DNA of 47,261 bases. Origin: Rhizobium sp. Q54 (GTDB lineage Bacteria; Pseudomonadota; Alphaproteobacteria; Rhizobiales; Xanthobacteraceae). The stretch is from assembly GCA_945870035.1 (NCBI GenBank), contig CAMBQQ010000022.1:1-47261 (forward strand). The letters run 5' to 3'. Position 1 is the first letter of the stretch. Every line of letters starts with the position of its first letter. The notes under the pieces were generated by a model. That model made no database searches, was not told where the DNA came from, and saw only the letters and a program-made list of their open reading frames with translations. Shown piece after piece: positions 37,893 to 46,366 of the stretch. Made by a program: the position numbers and the translations under genes.

Positions 37893-38794
37893 TCGAGGTT
37901 CTGCACCTGCTCGCGGAATTGCTCGACCACGCCCTTCAGCTCAAGGCCGGTATTGGACAGGTCGAGGTCGTTGGCCTTGGCGGTCAGGGTATTCGATTCG
38001 CGGTTGAGTTCCTGCGCCAGAAAATCGAGCTTGCGGCCAACCGCGCCGCCTTCGGCGAGCAGCTTGCGCACCTGCTCGCCATGCGAGGCGAGCCGATCGA
38101 GTTCTTCACGGATATCCGCCTTGGTAGCGAGCAAAATGGCTTCCTGATGCAGCCGGTCTGAATCGAACCGCTGCGAAGCCGACAGCAGCGTGCCGACCTG
38201 CTCGGCCAGCCGCGCCTTGATCGCTTCCGGCTTGCGGCCGGGCGCGGCTTCGGCGCGCGCCGCAAGCGCTGCGATCTCGTCGAGCCGCGCTGTCAGCAGC
38301 TTACCGAGCGTCGCGCCCTCGGCCTGCCGCATCGCTACCAGATCGGCCAGTGTCTTGCCAAAACCAGCGATAATCGCAGTCTCTGCAGCACGCCGGTCGT
38401 CGGGCTTCTCGTCCTCCTCGACAATCTCCATGACGCCTTTCAGCGCCAGAATGCCGTCGAGCGTCGGGCGGTTGGCGCCGACGATTCTGTTGTCGAGCGT
38501 ATCGAGGGTGGCGATAATCGCGTTGAGCACCGGCTCGTTGATGCGCACCGTCGGCTGCACGCCTTTGCGCTCAACGGTGAGATTGGCATAGACGGTGCCG
38601 CGTCCAAGCGCGTCGGTCGCCGCCTTGCGTACCGGCACTTCGACCGCGTCCCAGCCTGGCGGCAAGCGGAAGCGAACGTCGAGGCCCTTGGCGTTGACCG
38701 ACTTGATCTCCCAGCTCCACGCATAGGCGCCGACGATACCCTGCCCGCGGGCAAAACCGGTCATGCTCGACAGCGCCCCCGAAGAATTGGCCAT
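37889..38794 (-). CDS. yicC: YicC/YloC family protein, probable endoribonuclease
   Basis: A 301-residue protein of the YicC/YloC family, which includes a metal-dependent endoribonuclease acting on small RNAs and messages. It is recognised from SSMTGFARGQG at the N-terminus, the SVNAKGLDVRFRLP stretch, and the C-terminal domain with DIREELDRLASHGEQ and GRKLDFLAQELNRESNTL. Length is ordinary. It lies between mltG and gmk as in many proteobacteria. Confidence 0.93.
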   Translation of the reverse strand: MANSSGALSSMTGFARGQGIVGAYAWSWEIKSVNAKGLDVRFRLPPGWDAVEVPVRKAATDALGRGTVYANLTVERKGVQPTVRINEPVLNAIIATLDTLDNRIVGANRPTLDGILALKGVMEIVEEDEKPDDRRAAETAIIAGFGKTLADLVAMRQAEGATLGKLLTARLDEIAALAARAEAAPGRKPEAIKARLAEQVGTLLSASQRFDSDRLHQEAILLATKADIREELDRLASHGEQVRKLLAEGGAVGRKLDFLAQELNRESNTLTAKANDLDLSNTGLELKGVVEQFREQVQNLE

Positions 38795-38876
38795 GAATGA
38801 TATCTCTGTTACTGGATCTTAAAGTTGCGCGACCTTACCGATGAGGCAAGGGCCTCACAAGGCGGACCGCCATACC

Positions 38877-40076
38877 TTAACGCCGGGGCGCGGCCGTCGT
38901 GTTACTGCGACGAGGCGCCGGGGTCTCGGCCGGCGGCGGCGGCGCTTCGCCGCGTTCCAGCGCGCGCAGACGCGCAACGTGCTTCTGGTGTTCGGCGTAA
39001 TTTTCGGAGAACGCATGGCCGCCGGTGCCATCGGCAACGAAAAACAATTCCTTGGTGCGCGCCGGCGTCGCGGTGGCTTCCAGCGAGGCCTTGCCCGGAT
39101 TGGCGATCGGCCCCGGCGGCAGTCCGTCAATGACGTAGGTATTGTACGGCGTCGCCTGCTCGATTTCGTTTTTCTGGATCGGACGGCCCAGCGCGCCCTT
39201 GCCGCCGGTCAGGCCGTAGATGATGGTCGGATCGGATTGCAGCCGCATCTTGCTCTTGAGGCGGTTGACGAACACGGCGGCGACGCGGCTTCGTTCGTCC
39301 GGCTTGCCGGTTTCCTTCTCGACGATCGAGGCGAGCGTGATCAGCTGCTCCGGCGTCGTGATCGGCAAATCGGGCGAGCGGTGCGACCATGCCTCCTGCA
39401 CGGCACGTTTCTGCGCAGCCTGCATGCGCTGGATGATCAGCGAGCGCTCCATGCCACGCGTGAATTTATAGGTCTCCGGCAACAACGTGCCTTCGCGCGG
39501 AATTTCCCGGATCTGGCCGGACAAGGCCGTCGTCTCCAGAAGGCGCGCGACGATCTGCTCGGACGTCAGCCCCTCGGGCACGGTGAAGGAATGCTGCACC
39601 ACCTTGCCTTCGGTGATGGTGTCGACCACGTCGGACAGGCTGGCGTTCTTGGTGAACTGGTATTCGCCGTGCTTGAGCGAGCCGCGCGCCTTGACCACGA
39701 TCACGCCGCCCATGAAGACGTATGGGTTTTCGATGACGCCTTCGCGCACCAGCACGTCGGAGATTTCCTTGATGCCGGAGCCGTTCGGAATATTGACGAT
39801 CTTGTCGGCGGCCAGCGGTCCGGGCGCTTCGAAAATCTGCTTGCCGTAATAGAGGCCGGCTCCGGTCACCACGACGATCAGCACCAGCAGCGTAAAGATG
39901 GCGTTGCCGACGATCACCAGGGGATGGCGGACGCGCTTCGAGCGGCGCATCGGCGGCGGCACCCGTTCCGGTTCGAGCGCAACGCGCGGCGAACGCGGCG
40001 CCTTGGTCGGCGGCGGGTTGGCGCCCGGCGGAGGCGGCACGGGCTGACCGCCGTTCCGAGGAAAATTCGAATTCAA
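38877..40076 (-). CDS. mltG: Endolytic murein transglycosylase MltG
   Basis: A 399-residue YceG-like enzyme that cuts nascent peptidoglycan strands. A proline-rich cytoplasmic N-terminus (about 50 residues) precedes one membrane segment (about 53-75), a LysM-like domain and the catalytic domain with LASIVEKETG (Glu at 253 or 255) and YNTYVIDGLPPGPIANPG. The C-terminus carries another Pro/Arg-rich tail. The start appears to be TTG 40076 (MNSNFPRNGGQ); the first in-frame ATG (codon 43) would drop the proline-rich leader, so the start is uncertain. Confidence 0.9.
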   Translation of the reverse strand: MNSNFPRNGGQPVPPPPGANPPPTKAPRSPRVALEPERVPPPMRRSKRVRHPLVIVGNAIFTLLVLIVVVTGAGLYYGKQIFEAPGPLAADKIVNIPNGSGIKEISDVLVREGVIENPYVFMGGVIVVKARGSLKHGEYQFTKNASLSDVVDTITEGKVVQHSFTVPEGLTSEQIVARLLETTALSGQIREIPREGTLLPETYKFTRGMERSLIIQRMQAAQKRAVQEAWSHRSPDLPITTPEQLITLASIVEKETGKPDERSRVAAVFVNRLKSKMRLQSDPTIIYGLTGGKGALGRPIQKNEIEQATPYNTYVIDGLPPGPIANPGKASLEATATPARTKELFFVADGTGGHAFSENYAEHQKHVARLRALERGEAPPPPAETPAPRRSNTTAAPRR

Positions 40077-40249
40077 TGGACCGCTCTCACTATCAGCACC
40101 CGTCTATCCGCCGGGGCGGCTCCGAAAACCACAATCAGCCTCGAAGGTTGGAGACAATTATGGCGAAGCTGGGGTGCCGAGGCCAGCCCGCATTCGGCCA
40201 CAGCCGGCTTTGTCCCGCCCGGGCATAGGGCGGCCGGTTATCTCAGCTT

Positions 40250-41515
40250 TTATGCGACGTGCCGGCGGAAGATCAACGAAGCATTGGTGCCGCCGAAGCC
40301 GAAGGAATTCGACAGCGCGACGTCGATCTCGCGTTCGCGCGCCTTGTTCGGCGTCAGGTCGATCGGCGTCTCCACCGACGGGTTCTCGAGATTGATGGTC
40401 GGCGGCACGATGCCGTCCCGCACCGCCAGGATCGAGAAAATCGCCTCGACCGCGCCGGCGGCCCCTAACAGATGGCCAATGCAGGACTTGGTCGACGACA
40501 TCGACACGGTGCTGGCGGCGTTGCCGACCAGGCGCTGCACGGCGCCGAGTTCGATCTCATCGCCGAGCGGCGTCGAGGTGCCGTGCGCATTGATGTAATC
40601 GATGTCGCCGGCGGTAATGCCGGCGCGCTTGATGGCCATGCTCATGCAGCGGAACGCGCCATCGCCGTCCGGCGACGGCGCGGTGATGTGATAGGCGTCG
40701 CCCGACAGGCCGTAGCCGATCAGTTCGGCATAGATCTTGGCGCCGCGCGCCTTGGCATGTTCGAGCTCTTCGACGATGACGCAGCCGGCGCCCTCGCCCA
40801 TGACGAAGCCGTCGCGGGCTTTGTCGTAAGGCCGCGAGGCACGGGTCGGCTCGTCGTTGAAATTGGTGGACAGCGCGCGCAGCGCGGCAAAGCCGGCCAT
40901 CGCCATGCGGTTGACCGGAGATTCGGTGCCGCCGGCCACCATCACGTCGGCGTCGCCGAGCGCGACCATGCGGGCGGCGTCGCCGATCGCGTGCGCGCCG
41001 GTCGAACAGGCGGTGACCACCGCGTGGTTCGGGCCTTTGAGGCCGTGCTCGATCGAGACGAAACCTGACGCCAGATTGATGATGCGGCCCGGAATAAAGA
41101 ACGGCGAGACCCGGCGCGGGCCCTTCTCGTGCAAGGTCACCGCCATATCGGCGATGCCCTCGATGCCGCCAATGCCGGAGCCGATGACGACGCCGGTGGC
41201 ACACTGGTCTTCATGCGTCTTGGGATGCCAGCCGGCATCGTCGAGCGCCTGCTTGGCCGCGCACATCGCATAGACGATGAAATCGTCGACCTTGCGCTGC
41301 TCTTTCGGCTCCATCCACTGGTCGGGATTGTAGGTGCCGTTCGAGCCGTCGCCGCGCGGGATCATGCAGGCGATCTTGCAGGCAATATCCTCGATTTCGA
41401 ACGTATCGATGCGCTTGGCGCCGCTCTCGCCTTTCAGCAAGCGGCTCCATGTCGCTTCGACGCCACAGCCAAGCGGCGTCAGCATTCCCATTCCGGTGAC
41501 GACGACCCGTCTCAT
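40250..41515 (-). CDS. fabF: 3-oxoacyl-[acyl-carrier-protein] synthase II
   Basis: A 421-residue KAS II condensing enzyme of fatty-acid elongation. The Cys-His-His set is visible: C170 in VVTACSTGAHAIG, His in NAHGTSTPLGDEIE and His in SCIGHLLGAAG, with the Lys just before it. ATG 41515 (MRRVVVTGMGMLTPLG) has GGAG six bases upstream; a GTG four codons earlier is possible but less likely. It lies 90 bases downstream of acpP. Confidence 0.96.
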   Translation of the reverse strand: MRRVVVTGMGMLTPLGCGVEATWSRLLKGESGAKRIDTFEIEDIACKIACMIPRGDGSNGTYNPDQWMEPKEQRKVDDFIVYAMCAAKQALDDAGWHPKTHEDQCATGVVIGSGIGGIEGIADMAVTLHEKGPRRVSPFFIPGRIINLASGFVSIEHGLKGPNHAVVTACSTGAHAIGDAARMVALGDADVMVAGGTESPVNRMAMAGFAALRALSTNFNDEPTRASRPYDKARDGFVMGEGAGCVIVEELEHAKARGAKIYAELIGYGLSGDAYHITAPSPDGDGAFRCMSMAIKRAGITAGDIDYINAHGTSTPLGDEIELGAVQRLVGNAASTVSMSSTKSCIGHLLGAAGAVEAIFSILAVRDGIVPPTINLENPSVETPIDLTPNKAREREIDVALSNSFGFGGTNASLIFRRHVA

Positions 41516-41605
41516 ACCCGGCTCCACGCCAAATTTCCCGGGCCGCGCAGCGCACAGCTCGGCAGCCCATAACGAACAAAGCCAATGAGCAGCGTCAGCG
41601 CCGGC

Positions 41606-41845
41606 TCAGCTTTTCGCGTTTTTTTCGAGAAATTTAACGGCATCGCCGACGGTGAGGATGGTTTCGGCGGCGTCATCGGGAATTTCGCAACCGAACTCTT
41701 CTTCGAATGCCATCACCAGCTCGACGGTGTCGAGACTGTCGGCGCCAAGATCATCGATGAAACTCGCTGCTTCGACCACCTTGTCGGGCTCTACGCCAAG
41801 ATGCTCCACGACGATCTTCTTCACCCGCTCGGCAATGTCACTCAT
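41606..41845 (-). CDS. acpP: Acyl carrier protein
   Basis: A 79-residue acidic ACP. The serine that receives phosphopantetheine is S37 in [21 protein letters not shown] 41845 ([17 protein letters not shown]) is the universal start; the longer open frame to 41968 is basic and unrelated. Its own promoter is likely in the 271-base gap from fabG. Confidence 0.97.
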   Translation of the reverse strand: MSDIAERVKKIVVEHLGVEPDKVVEAASFIDDLGADSLDTVELVMAFEEEFGCEIPDDAAETILTVGDAVKFLEKNAKS

Positions 41846-42086
41846 CGGTCTAACCTCGTGCTTATTAAATTGGGCTGCGAGCCGGATCGGATCGCAACCA
41901 TCGCGGTTCGGCCTCGTCGTGGTGACGGTGGCGCAGGCGACTTCGGATCGCGGAGTACTCCCGAACACATCGAGAGGGAGACTTCCGCCATCGGCCGCCC
42001 CAGCCGGGCCGAAATTCGGTTACCATACTTCATTTGCGTTTGCTAGCGCGCCCCAGCGTAGCCCGCCCGGCGGCGAAAAGCCAAGC

Positions 42087-42119
42087 AATTCCAATGGAAT
42101 TCCAATGCAATTCCGATCA
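42087..42119. repeat. Three tandem 11-bp repeats at the fabG end
   Basis: AATTCCAATGG (42087-42097), AATTCCAATGC (42098-42108) and AATTCCGATCA (42109-42119) follow each other without gaps. The first two differ at one base; the third is degenerate and includes the fabG stop codon. The junction of copies one and two forms the palindrome TGGAATTCCA at 42095-42104. The run is AT-rich compared with its surroundings and lies upstream of acpP on the minus strand. Confidence 0.55.
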
Positions 42120-42854
42120 GTACATCACCATGCCGCCATTGACGTGGATGGTCTGCCCGGTGACGTAATGGGCCTCGTCGGAGGCCAGATAAACCGCCGC
42201 CGCCGCGATATCGGCGGGCTGGCCGAGCTTGCGCGATGGAACCTTGTCCATAATGCCCTCGCGCTGCTTGTCGTTGAGCTTGTCGATCATCGGACTGGCG
42301 ATGACGCCGGGGGCAATGCAATTGGCGGTCACGTTGCGCTTGGCATATTCGGCCGCGACCGACTTCATCATGCCGACCATGCCGGCCTTCGCCGCCGTGT
42401 AATTGCCCTGCCCCGGATTGCCGGTGAAGCCGACGATCGAGGAAATGCCGATGATGCGGCCAAAGCGGCGGCGCATCATGACCGAGACGGCGGCGCGGGT
42501 GAGACGGAACGTCGCCGTCAGGTTGACGGCGATGACGCGGTCCCAGTCTTCGTCCTTCAACTGCACGAACAGATTGTCGCGGTTCATGCCGGCATTGGCG
42601 ACGAGAATGTCGAGCTTGCCCATCGCCTTCTCGGATTCGGGCACCAGCGTTTCAACCGCGGCCATGTCGGAGAGATCGCACGGCAGCACATGCACCCGCT
42701 CGCCCAGTTCACCGGCAAGCTGGTCGAGCTGCTCGCGGCGCGTCCCCGACAGCGCCACCGTCGCGCCCTGGCCGTGAAATGCGCGCGCGATGCCGCCGCC
42801 AATGGCGCCGCTGGCGCCGGTGATCAGCGCGGTCTTGCCGCTTAAATCGAACAT
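42117..42854 (-). CDS. fabG: 3-oxoacyl-[acyl-carrier-protein] reductase
   Basis: A 245-residue short-chain dehydrogenase that reduces beta-ketoacyl-ACP with NADPH. Cofactor loop TGASGAIGGGIA, catalytic Ser in GISSIVGFTG and Tyr/Lys in NYTAAKAGMVG, ending HVNGGMVMY. ATG 42854 overlaps the fabD TGA by one base (TGATG); a GTG at 42857 is the alternative. The FabG C-terminal end and neighbours make this FabG rather than a generic SDR. Confidence 0.96.
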   Translation of the reverse strand: MFDLSGKTALITGASGAIGGGIARAFHGQGATVALSGTRREQLDQLAGELGERVHVLPCDLSDMAAVETLVPESEKAMGKLDILVANAGMNRDNLFVQLKDEDWDRVIAVNLTATFRLTRAAVSVMMRRRFGRIIGISSIVGFTGNPGQGNYTAAKAGMVGMMKSVAAEYAKRNVTANCIAPGVIASPMIDKLNDKQREGIMDKVPSRKLGQPADIAAAAVYLASDEAHYVTGQTIHVNGGMVMY

Positions 42855-43801
42855 CACGCATTTCTCCCGGCTTTAAACGTAGCGACATCTTCCGGCGTGC
42901 CGACGGCGGCTGTTGTCGCACCGTCGGCGATGCGCTTGATCAGGCCGCTCAGCACCTTGCCGGCGCCGATTTCGTAAAACGACGTAACGCCGACGCCCGC
43001 CATATAGGCGACCGATTCGCGCCAGCGTACAGTGCCGGTCACCTGCGCGACCAGCGAACGGACAATGTCGGCCGGATCGCTGACCGGAGCAGCCAGCACG
43101 TTGGCGACAACCGGCACGACCGGGGCGTTGACCTTCACTTGCGCCAGCGCCTGCGCCATCACTTCGCCAGCGGGCGCCATCAAGGCGCAATGGAACGGCG
43201 CGGACACAACCAGCAGCATGGCGCGCTTGGCGCCCTTGGCCTTGGCGATCTCGACGGCGCGTTCGACCGCGGCCTTGTCGCCGGAGACGACAACCTGCCC
43301 GCCGCCATTGTCGTTAGCGGCTTGGCACACCTGTCCCTGTGATGCCTCGGCGGCGACTGCGACAGCAACATCGAATTCCAAGCCTATCAGCGCCGCCATG
43401 GCGCCGGCGCCGACCGGCACCGCCTTCTGCATGGCCTGGCCGCGCGTGCGTAAAAGCCGCGCCGCATCGGCAATGCTGAACATACCGGCGGCGGCGAGCG
43501 CCGAATATTCGCCGAGCGAATGGCCGGCAACGAACTTTGCATCGCGCTTGAGATCGAGGCCGGCTTCGGATTGCAGCACGCGAAACACGGCGAGCGACAT
43601 CGCCATCAGCGCCGGCTGGGCATTTTCGGTGAGCGTCAGCGTCTCCGTCGGGCCTTCGAAAATGGTGGCGCTGAGTTTGGCGCCGAGCGCCTCATCGACT
43701 TCGTCGAAGACCGCTTGCGCCGCGGGGAAATTGGCCGCCAGCGCCTTGCCCATGCCGACCGCCTGACTGCCCTGGCCGGGAAATACGAATGCTGCCGCCA
43801 T
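42854..43801 (-). CDS. fabD: Malonyl-CoA:ACP transacylase
   Basis: A 315-residue FabD loading malonate onto ACP. The nucleophile S95 is in VAGHSLGEYSALAAAG; the His is in VSAPFHCALM; oxyanion loop FPGQGSQAVGMG is at the N-terminus. Length is normal. It is the first gene of the leftward fatty-acid operon. Confidence 0.96.
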   Translation of the reverse strand: MAAAFVFPGQGSQAVGMGKALAANFPAAQAVFDEVDEALGAKLSATIFEGPTETLTLTENAQPALMAMSLAVFRVLQSEAGLDLKRDAKFVAGHSLGEYSALAAAGMFSIADAARLLRTRGQAMQKAVPVGAGAMAALIGLEFDVAVAVAAEASQGQVCQAANDNGGGQVVVSGDKAAVERAVEIAKAKGAKRAMLLVVSAPFHCALMAPAGEVMAQALAQVKVNAPVVPVVANVLAAPVSDPADIVRSLVAQVTGTVRWRESVAYMAGVGVTSFYEIGAGKVLSGLIKRIADGATTAAVGTPEDVATFKAGRNA

Positions 43802-43941
43802 GTTGCCGCCTTTGCCGTGATTGCCGCACTTTTCGGGCCGAAAGACACCTGTGCGGCCGGTTCTGTCAACTGGCGCTGCCTAAAAGTGCACAATTCCCGG
43901 TAACCAACCTAAAAGACTCAAGCGGTAGGCTTTTTGCCATC

Positions 43942-44178
43942 ATGAGCGATTTGGCCACTGAGGACGATATCGCGCGGGCCCGGAGCGATCCGGAGTTCCG
44001 CCAGCAATTGCTCGCGCATAACCTCGAGCGCCTGCTGGCCGCGCTCAATCATATGCGCAAAAACAACGATAAAGACCCCGTCAGCGTCCGCCAGATCAAG
44101 GAGGGCGTCGATTTGGCCGTCAAACTGGCCGACCGGCTGCACCAGAAGGACCGCAAGCCCGGTCCGAGAGCCGCCTAA
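43942..44178 (+). CDS. Small hypothetical protein, 78 residues
   Basis: A small, highly charged, probably helical protein: MSDLATEDDIARARSDPEF then RQQLLAHNLERLLAALNHMRK and IKEGVDLAVKLADRLHQ. No signal peptide, membrane segment or Cys. I do not recognise a named family. Coding is supported by gene-like codon use and by ATG 43942 placed between fabD (divergent) and the rpsF leader. The frame opens at 43789, but the earlier part is Cys/Arg-rich shadow sequence. Two amphipathic helices suggest a protein-binding role, which is inference. Confidence 0.65.
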   Translation: MSDLATEDDIARARSDPEFRQQLLAHNLERLLAALNHMRKNNDKDPVSVRQIKEGVDLAVKLADRLHQKDRKPGPRAA

Positions 44179-44226
44179 AGGCCGGTTCCATAAGGCCGTT
44201 CCTTGGGCCTCAAGACCCCTTGAGTG

Positions 44227-44255
44227 CTTGCCTTTTGCGCCGAACGCCCTATAAA
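44227..44255 (+). promoter_or_regulatory. Likely housekeeping promoter of the rpsF operon
   Basis: CTTGCC at 44227-44232 and CTATAA at 44249-44254 (TATAAA at 44250-44255) are 16-17 bases apart, resembling the alphaproteobacterial consensus. Transcription would begin near 44261 and give a leader of about 170 bases, long enough for the folded elements described at 44293-44384. Confidence 0.5.
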
Positions 44256-44292
44256 CCGCGCATCTTCCGACGATCCTGGTTGGGGACTGAAC

Positions 44293-44384
44293 GGACGGCC
44301 GGCTAACCCCGGTAGGGCCTTATCGCCCGGCGTCCCGTGTTTCCGCCTTCGGAGCAGTTTCGAGCCTTTCCCGAAAGGCTCGAA
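44293..44384 (+). promoter_or_regulatory. Structured 5' leader of rpsF, candidate ribosomal-protein autoregulatory element
   Basis: Two stems are visible. GGACG-G-CCGG (44293-44302) pairs with CCGGCGTCC (44327-44335) with one bulged G and encloses a CCCCGG-containing loop. TTCGAGCCTTTC (44359-44370) pairs exactly with GAAAGGCTCGAA (44373-44384), the tip carrying CCCG. No T-run follows, so the second hairpin is not a terminator. S6:S18 leader motifs are known from several bacterial groups; whether this leader is one of them is inference. Confidence 0.4.
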
Positions 44385-44430
44385 GGGCTAGGCGCCAGGG
44401 TCCAAGGATATAACAAGGGAAAGGCATTTC

Positions 44431-44874
44431 ATGCCATTATACGAACACGTCTATATGGCGCGCCAGGATCTGAGCGTGCAGCAGGTCGAGGAATTGACCG
44501 CGAAATTGTCGGCCGTCATCACCGAAGCCGGCGGCAAGATCACCAAGAACGAATATTGGGGCCTCAAGTCCCTCTCTTATCGCATTGCCAAGAACCGCAA
44601 GGCGCACCTCACGCTGCTCAACGTCGATGCGCCGTCCGCGGCGCTGACCGAAGTCGAGCGCCAGGAGCGTTTGAGCGAAGATTGCCTGCGTTACCTCACC
44701 ATCCGCGTCGAAGAGCTGGAAGAAGGCCCTTCCGCGATGATGCGCAAATCCGATCGTGACGATCGCGGTGACCGTGGCGATCGCGGTGATCGCGGCGGCG
44801 ACCGTGGCGGACGCGGCGGCGAACGCCGCCCGCGCCGCGATGACGATTCTCAAGACGCCTCAGTGGAGGATTAA
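44431..44874 (+). CDS. rpsF: 30S ribosomal protein S6
   Basis: A 147-residue S6. The globular domain (1-100) is standard ([46 protein letters not shown]). Residues 108-147 are a low-complexity tail of DR, RGD and RGG units followed by an acidic end. Such extensions occur in alphaproteobacterial S6. The ATG at 44431 follows AAGGGAAAGG. rpsR starts 3 bases after the stop. Confidence 0.96.
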   Translation: MPLYEHVYMARQDLSVQQVEELTAKLSAVITEAGGKITKNEYWGLKSLSYRIAKNRKAHLTLLNVDAPSAALTEVERQERLSEDCLRYLTIRVEELEEGPSAMMRKSDRDDRGDRGDRGDRGGDRGGRGGERRPRRDDDSQDASVED

Positions 44875-44877
44875 ACC

Positions 44878-45153
44878 ATGGCATTCGGATCATCCCAAGG
44901 TGCCGGTGGCGCAGGCGGCGCCGTTGGCGCTCGCCGTCCTTTCTTTCGTCGTCGCAAGACCTGCCCGTTCTCCGGCGCAGGCGCCCCGAAGATCGACTAC
45001 AAGGACGTAAAGCTGTTGCAGCGTTACGTCTCCGAGCGCGGCAAGATCGTGCCGTCCCGCATCACCGCGGTGTCGGCCAAGAAGCAACGCGAACTGGCAC
45101 AGGCCATCAAGCGTTCGCGCTTCCTCGGTTTGCTGCCTTACGTCATTCGCTAA
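44878..45153 (+). CDS. rpsR: 30S ribosomal protein S18
   Basis: A 91-residue S18, partner of S6 on the 30S platform. A Gly/Ala-rich N-terminus is followed by [33 protein letters not shown] and [17 protein letters not shown] upstream overlaps the end of rpsF. The gene is followed by a large palindromic element before the next gene. Confidence 0.97.
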   Translation: MAFGSSQGAGGAGGAVGARRPFFRRRKTCPFSGAGAPKIDYKDVKLLQRYVSERGKIVPSRITAVSAKKQRELAQAIKRSRFLGLLPYVIR

Positions 45154-45157
45154 TTCT

Positions 45158-45263
45158 GTCATTCCGGGGCACGCGCCATTGCGCGTGAACCCGGAATCCA
45201 GAAGCGACACTGAAATATGAAACTGGATTCCGGGTCTCGGCCTTCGGCCGATCCCGGAATGAC
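45158..45263. repeat. Compound palindromic interspersed element
   Basis: Nested inverted repeats: the outer arms GTCATTCCGGG (45158-45168) and CCCGGAATGAC (45253-45263) are exact; the inner arms CCCGGAATCCAG (45190-45201) and CTGGATTCCGGG (45223-45234) are exact. Two small hairpins lie between them (CACGCGC/GCGCGTG at 45170-45187 and TCGGCC/GGCCGA at 45237-45251). The design is that of interspersed palindromes common in Rhizobiales genomes. It separates rpsR from the DUF2232 gene and may shield the rpsR message end. Confidence 0.8.
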
Positions 45264-45325
45264 GAAACAAAGATGGTTGGGAGGGTTTCCCCTCTCTAAC
45301 CGCTCTCGCAGCGGGACAGCTCGTG

Positions 45326-46312
45326 ATGTTGCAAATCGGCCTGGTAGGCATAGGCGCAGGCGCCGCGGCAGCTTTGCTGTTCGCGTCGGTGACATCGGGC
45401 ACCTGGATGTCGGTGCCGCTGTTCTACATTGCCCCCCTCCCCATCATGATCGCAGGTTTGGGCTGGAGCCATTGGTCGGCGCTGGTCGCGGCCGTCGGCG
45501 CCTCGGCAGCGCTCGGCGTGGCGTTCGGCGGCACGTTCTTTATCGCCTTTCTCGCCGGAGCAGGCCTGCCCGCCTGGTGGCTTGGCTATCTGGCGCTGCT
45601 GGCGCGGCCCGGCAATGAGACCGGCGCCCAAAGCGGCACAGCGGCATCCGCCGCGCTTGAATGGTATCCGCCGGGACGTCTTGTCGTCTGGGCCGCGGTG
45701 CTGGCCGCACTGGTCGTGATCTCCGGTCTTTTGTTTATCGGCACCGACGCGGAAACGGTCCGCGCCGGATTGAACAAGTCGATGTCGGCTATGCTGCGCC
45801 CCGAAACCGGCGCCGTGCCAGGCACTCCAGTGCCGGGCACCGACAAACCCGATCGCGTCATCGATTTCCTGGTGATGGCCATCCCGCCGGCGGCGGCGGT
45901 GATCGCCACCATCACCAGCGTGTTCAACCTCTGGCTTGCCGGGCGCATCGTGACCTTTTCCGGCCGCATGACGCGACCGTGGCCGGCGCTGGCCGAGATC
46001 GAATTCCCGAAGGGGTTTTCGGTCGCGCTCGCGGTGTCGATCGCGCTGAGCTTTCTCGACAGCCTGGTCGGCATTGTCGCCGGCGCGTTGTCCGCCGCTA
46101 TCCTGATGGCTTACGGCATTCTCGGCTTCGCCGTTCTGCATTCGCTCACGCACGGCATCCGCGCCCGCGCCTTCGTCCTCGGCGGCGTCTATGCCTCGGT
46201 GATGGTTTTCGGCTGGCCGATCCTGGCGCTTTGCCTGCTCGGCATTTCCGAAACGGCTTTCGGCTTGCGTGCCCGCGCGGCGCGCAAGCGCGCCCCCCCT
46301 GCTCGCTTTTAA
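45326..46312 (+). CDS. DUF2232 family membrane protein
   Basis: A 328-residue polytopic inner-membrane protein with about eight hydrophobic segments, recognised as DUF2232 from its place between rpsR and rplI and from its layout. An N-terminal set of segments (LVGIGAGAAAALLFASVTSG, then IAPLPIMIAGLGW) precedes a Pro/Gly loop near residue 170 and further segments from about 185. Function is unknown. ATG 45326 is preceded by an in-frame GTG at 45323; either may serve. The gene has its own likely leader after the palindromic element. Confidence 0.82.
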   Translation: MLQIGLVGIGAGAAAALLFASVTSGTWMSVPLFYIAPLPIMIAGLGWSHWSALVAAVGASAALGVAFGGTFFIAFLAGAGLPAWWLGYLALLARPGNETGAQSGTAASAALEWYPPGRLVVWAAVLAALVVISGLLFIGTDAETVRAGLNKSMSAMLRPETGAVPGTPVPGTDKPDRVIDFLVMAIPPAAAVIATITSVFNLWLAGRIVTFSGRMTRPWPALAEIEFPKGFSVALAVSIALSFLDSLVGIVAGALSAAILMAYGILGFAVLHSLTHGIRARAFVLGGVYASVMVFGWPILALCLLGISETAFGLRARAARKRAPPARF

Positions 46313-46366
46313 GTTTCACACCAACACGCAAGCGATCTCTTAAACAATCCACGAAGGAGAACTACC

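Noticed and set aside
38841..40598. 585-residue plus-strand frame over mltG
   Set aside because: Antisense shadow of mltG running into the end of fabF; no ribosome site, no domain.
41652..42845. 397-residue plus-strand frame over acpP and fabG
   Set aside because: It crosses two certain genes on the other strand and has no protein-like features.
44359..44384. Terminator in front of rpsF
   Set aside because: The stem is perfect, but no T-run follows and it lies inside the leader downstream of the likely promoter.
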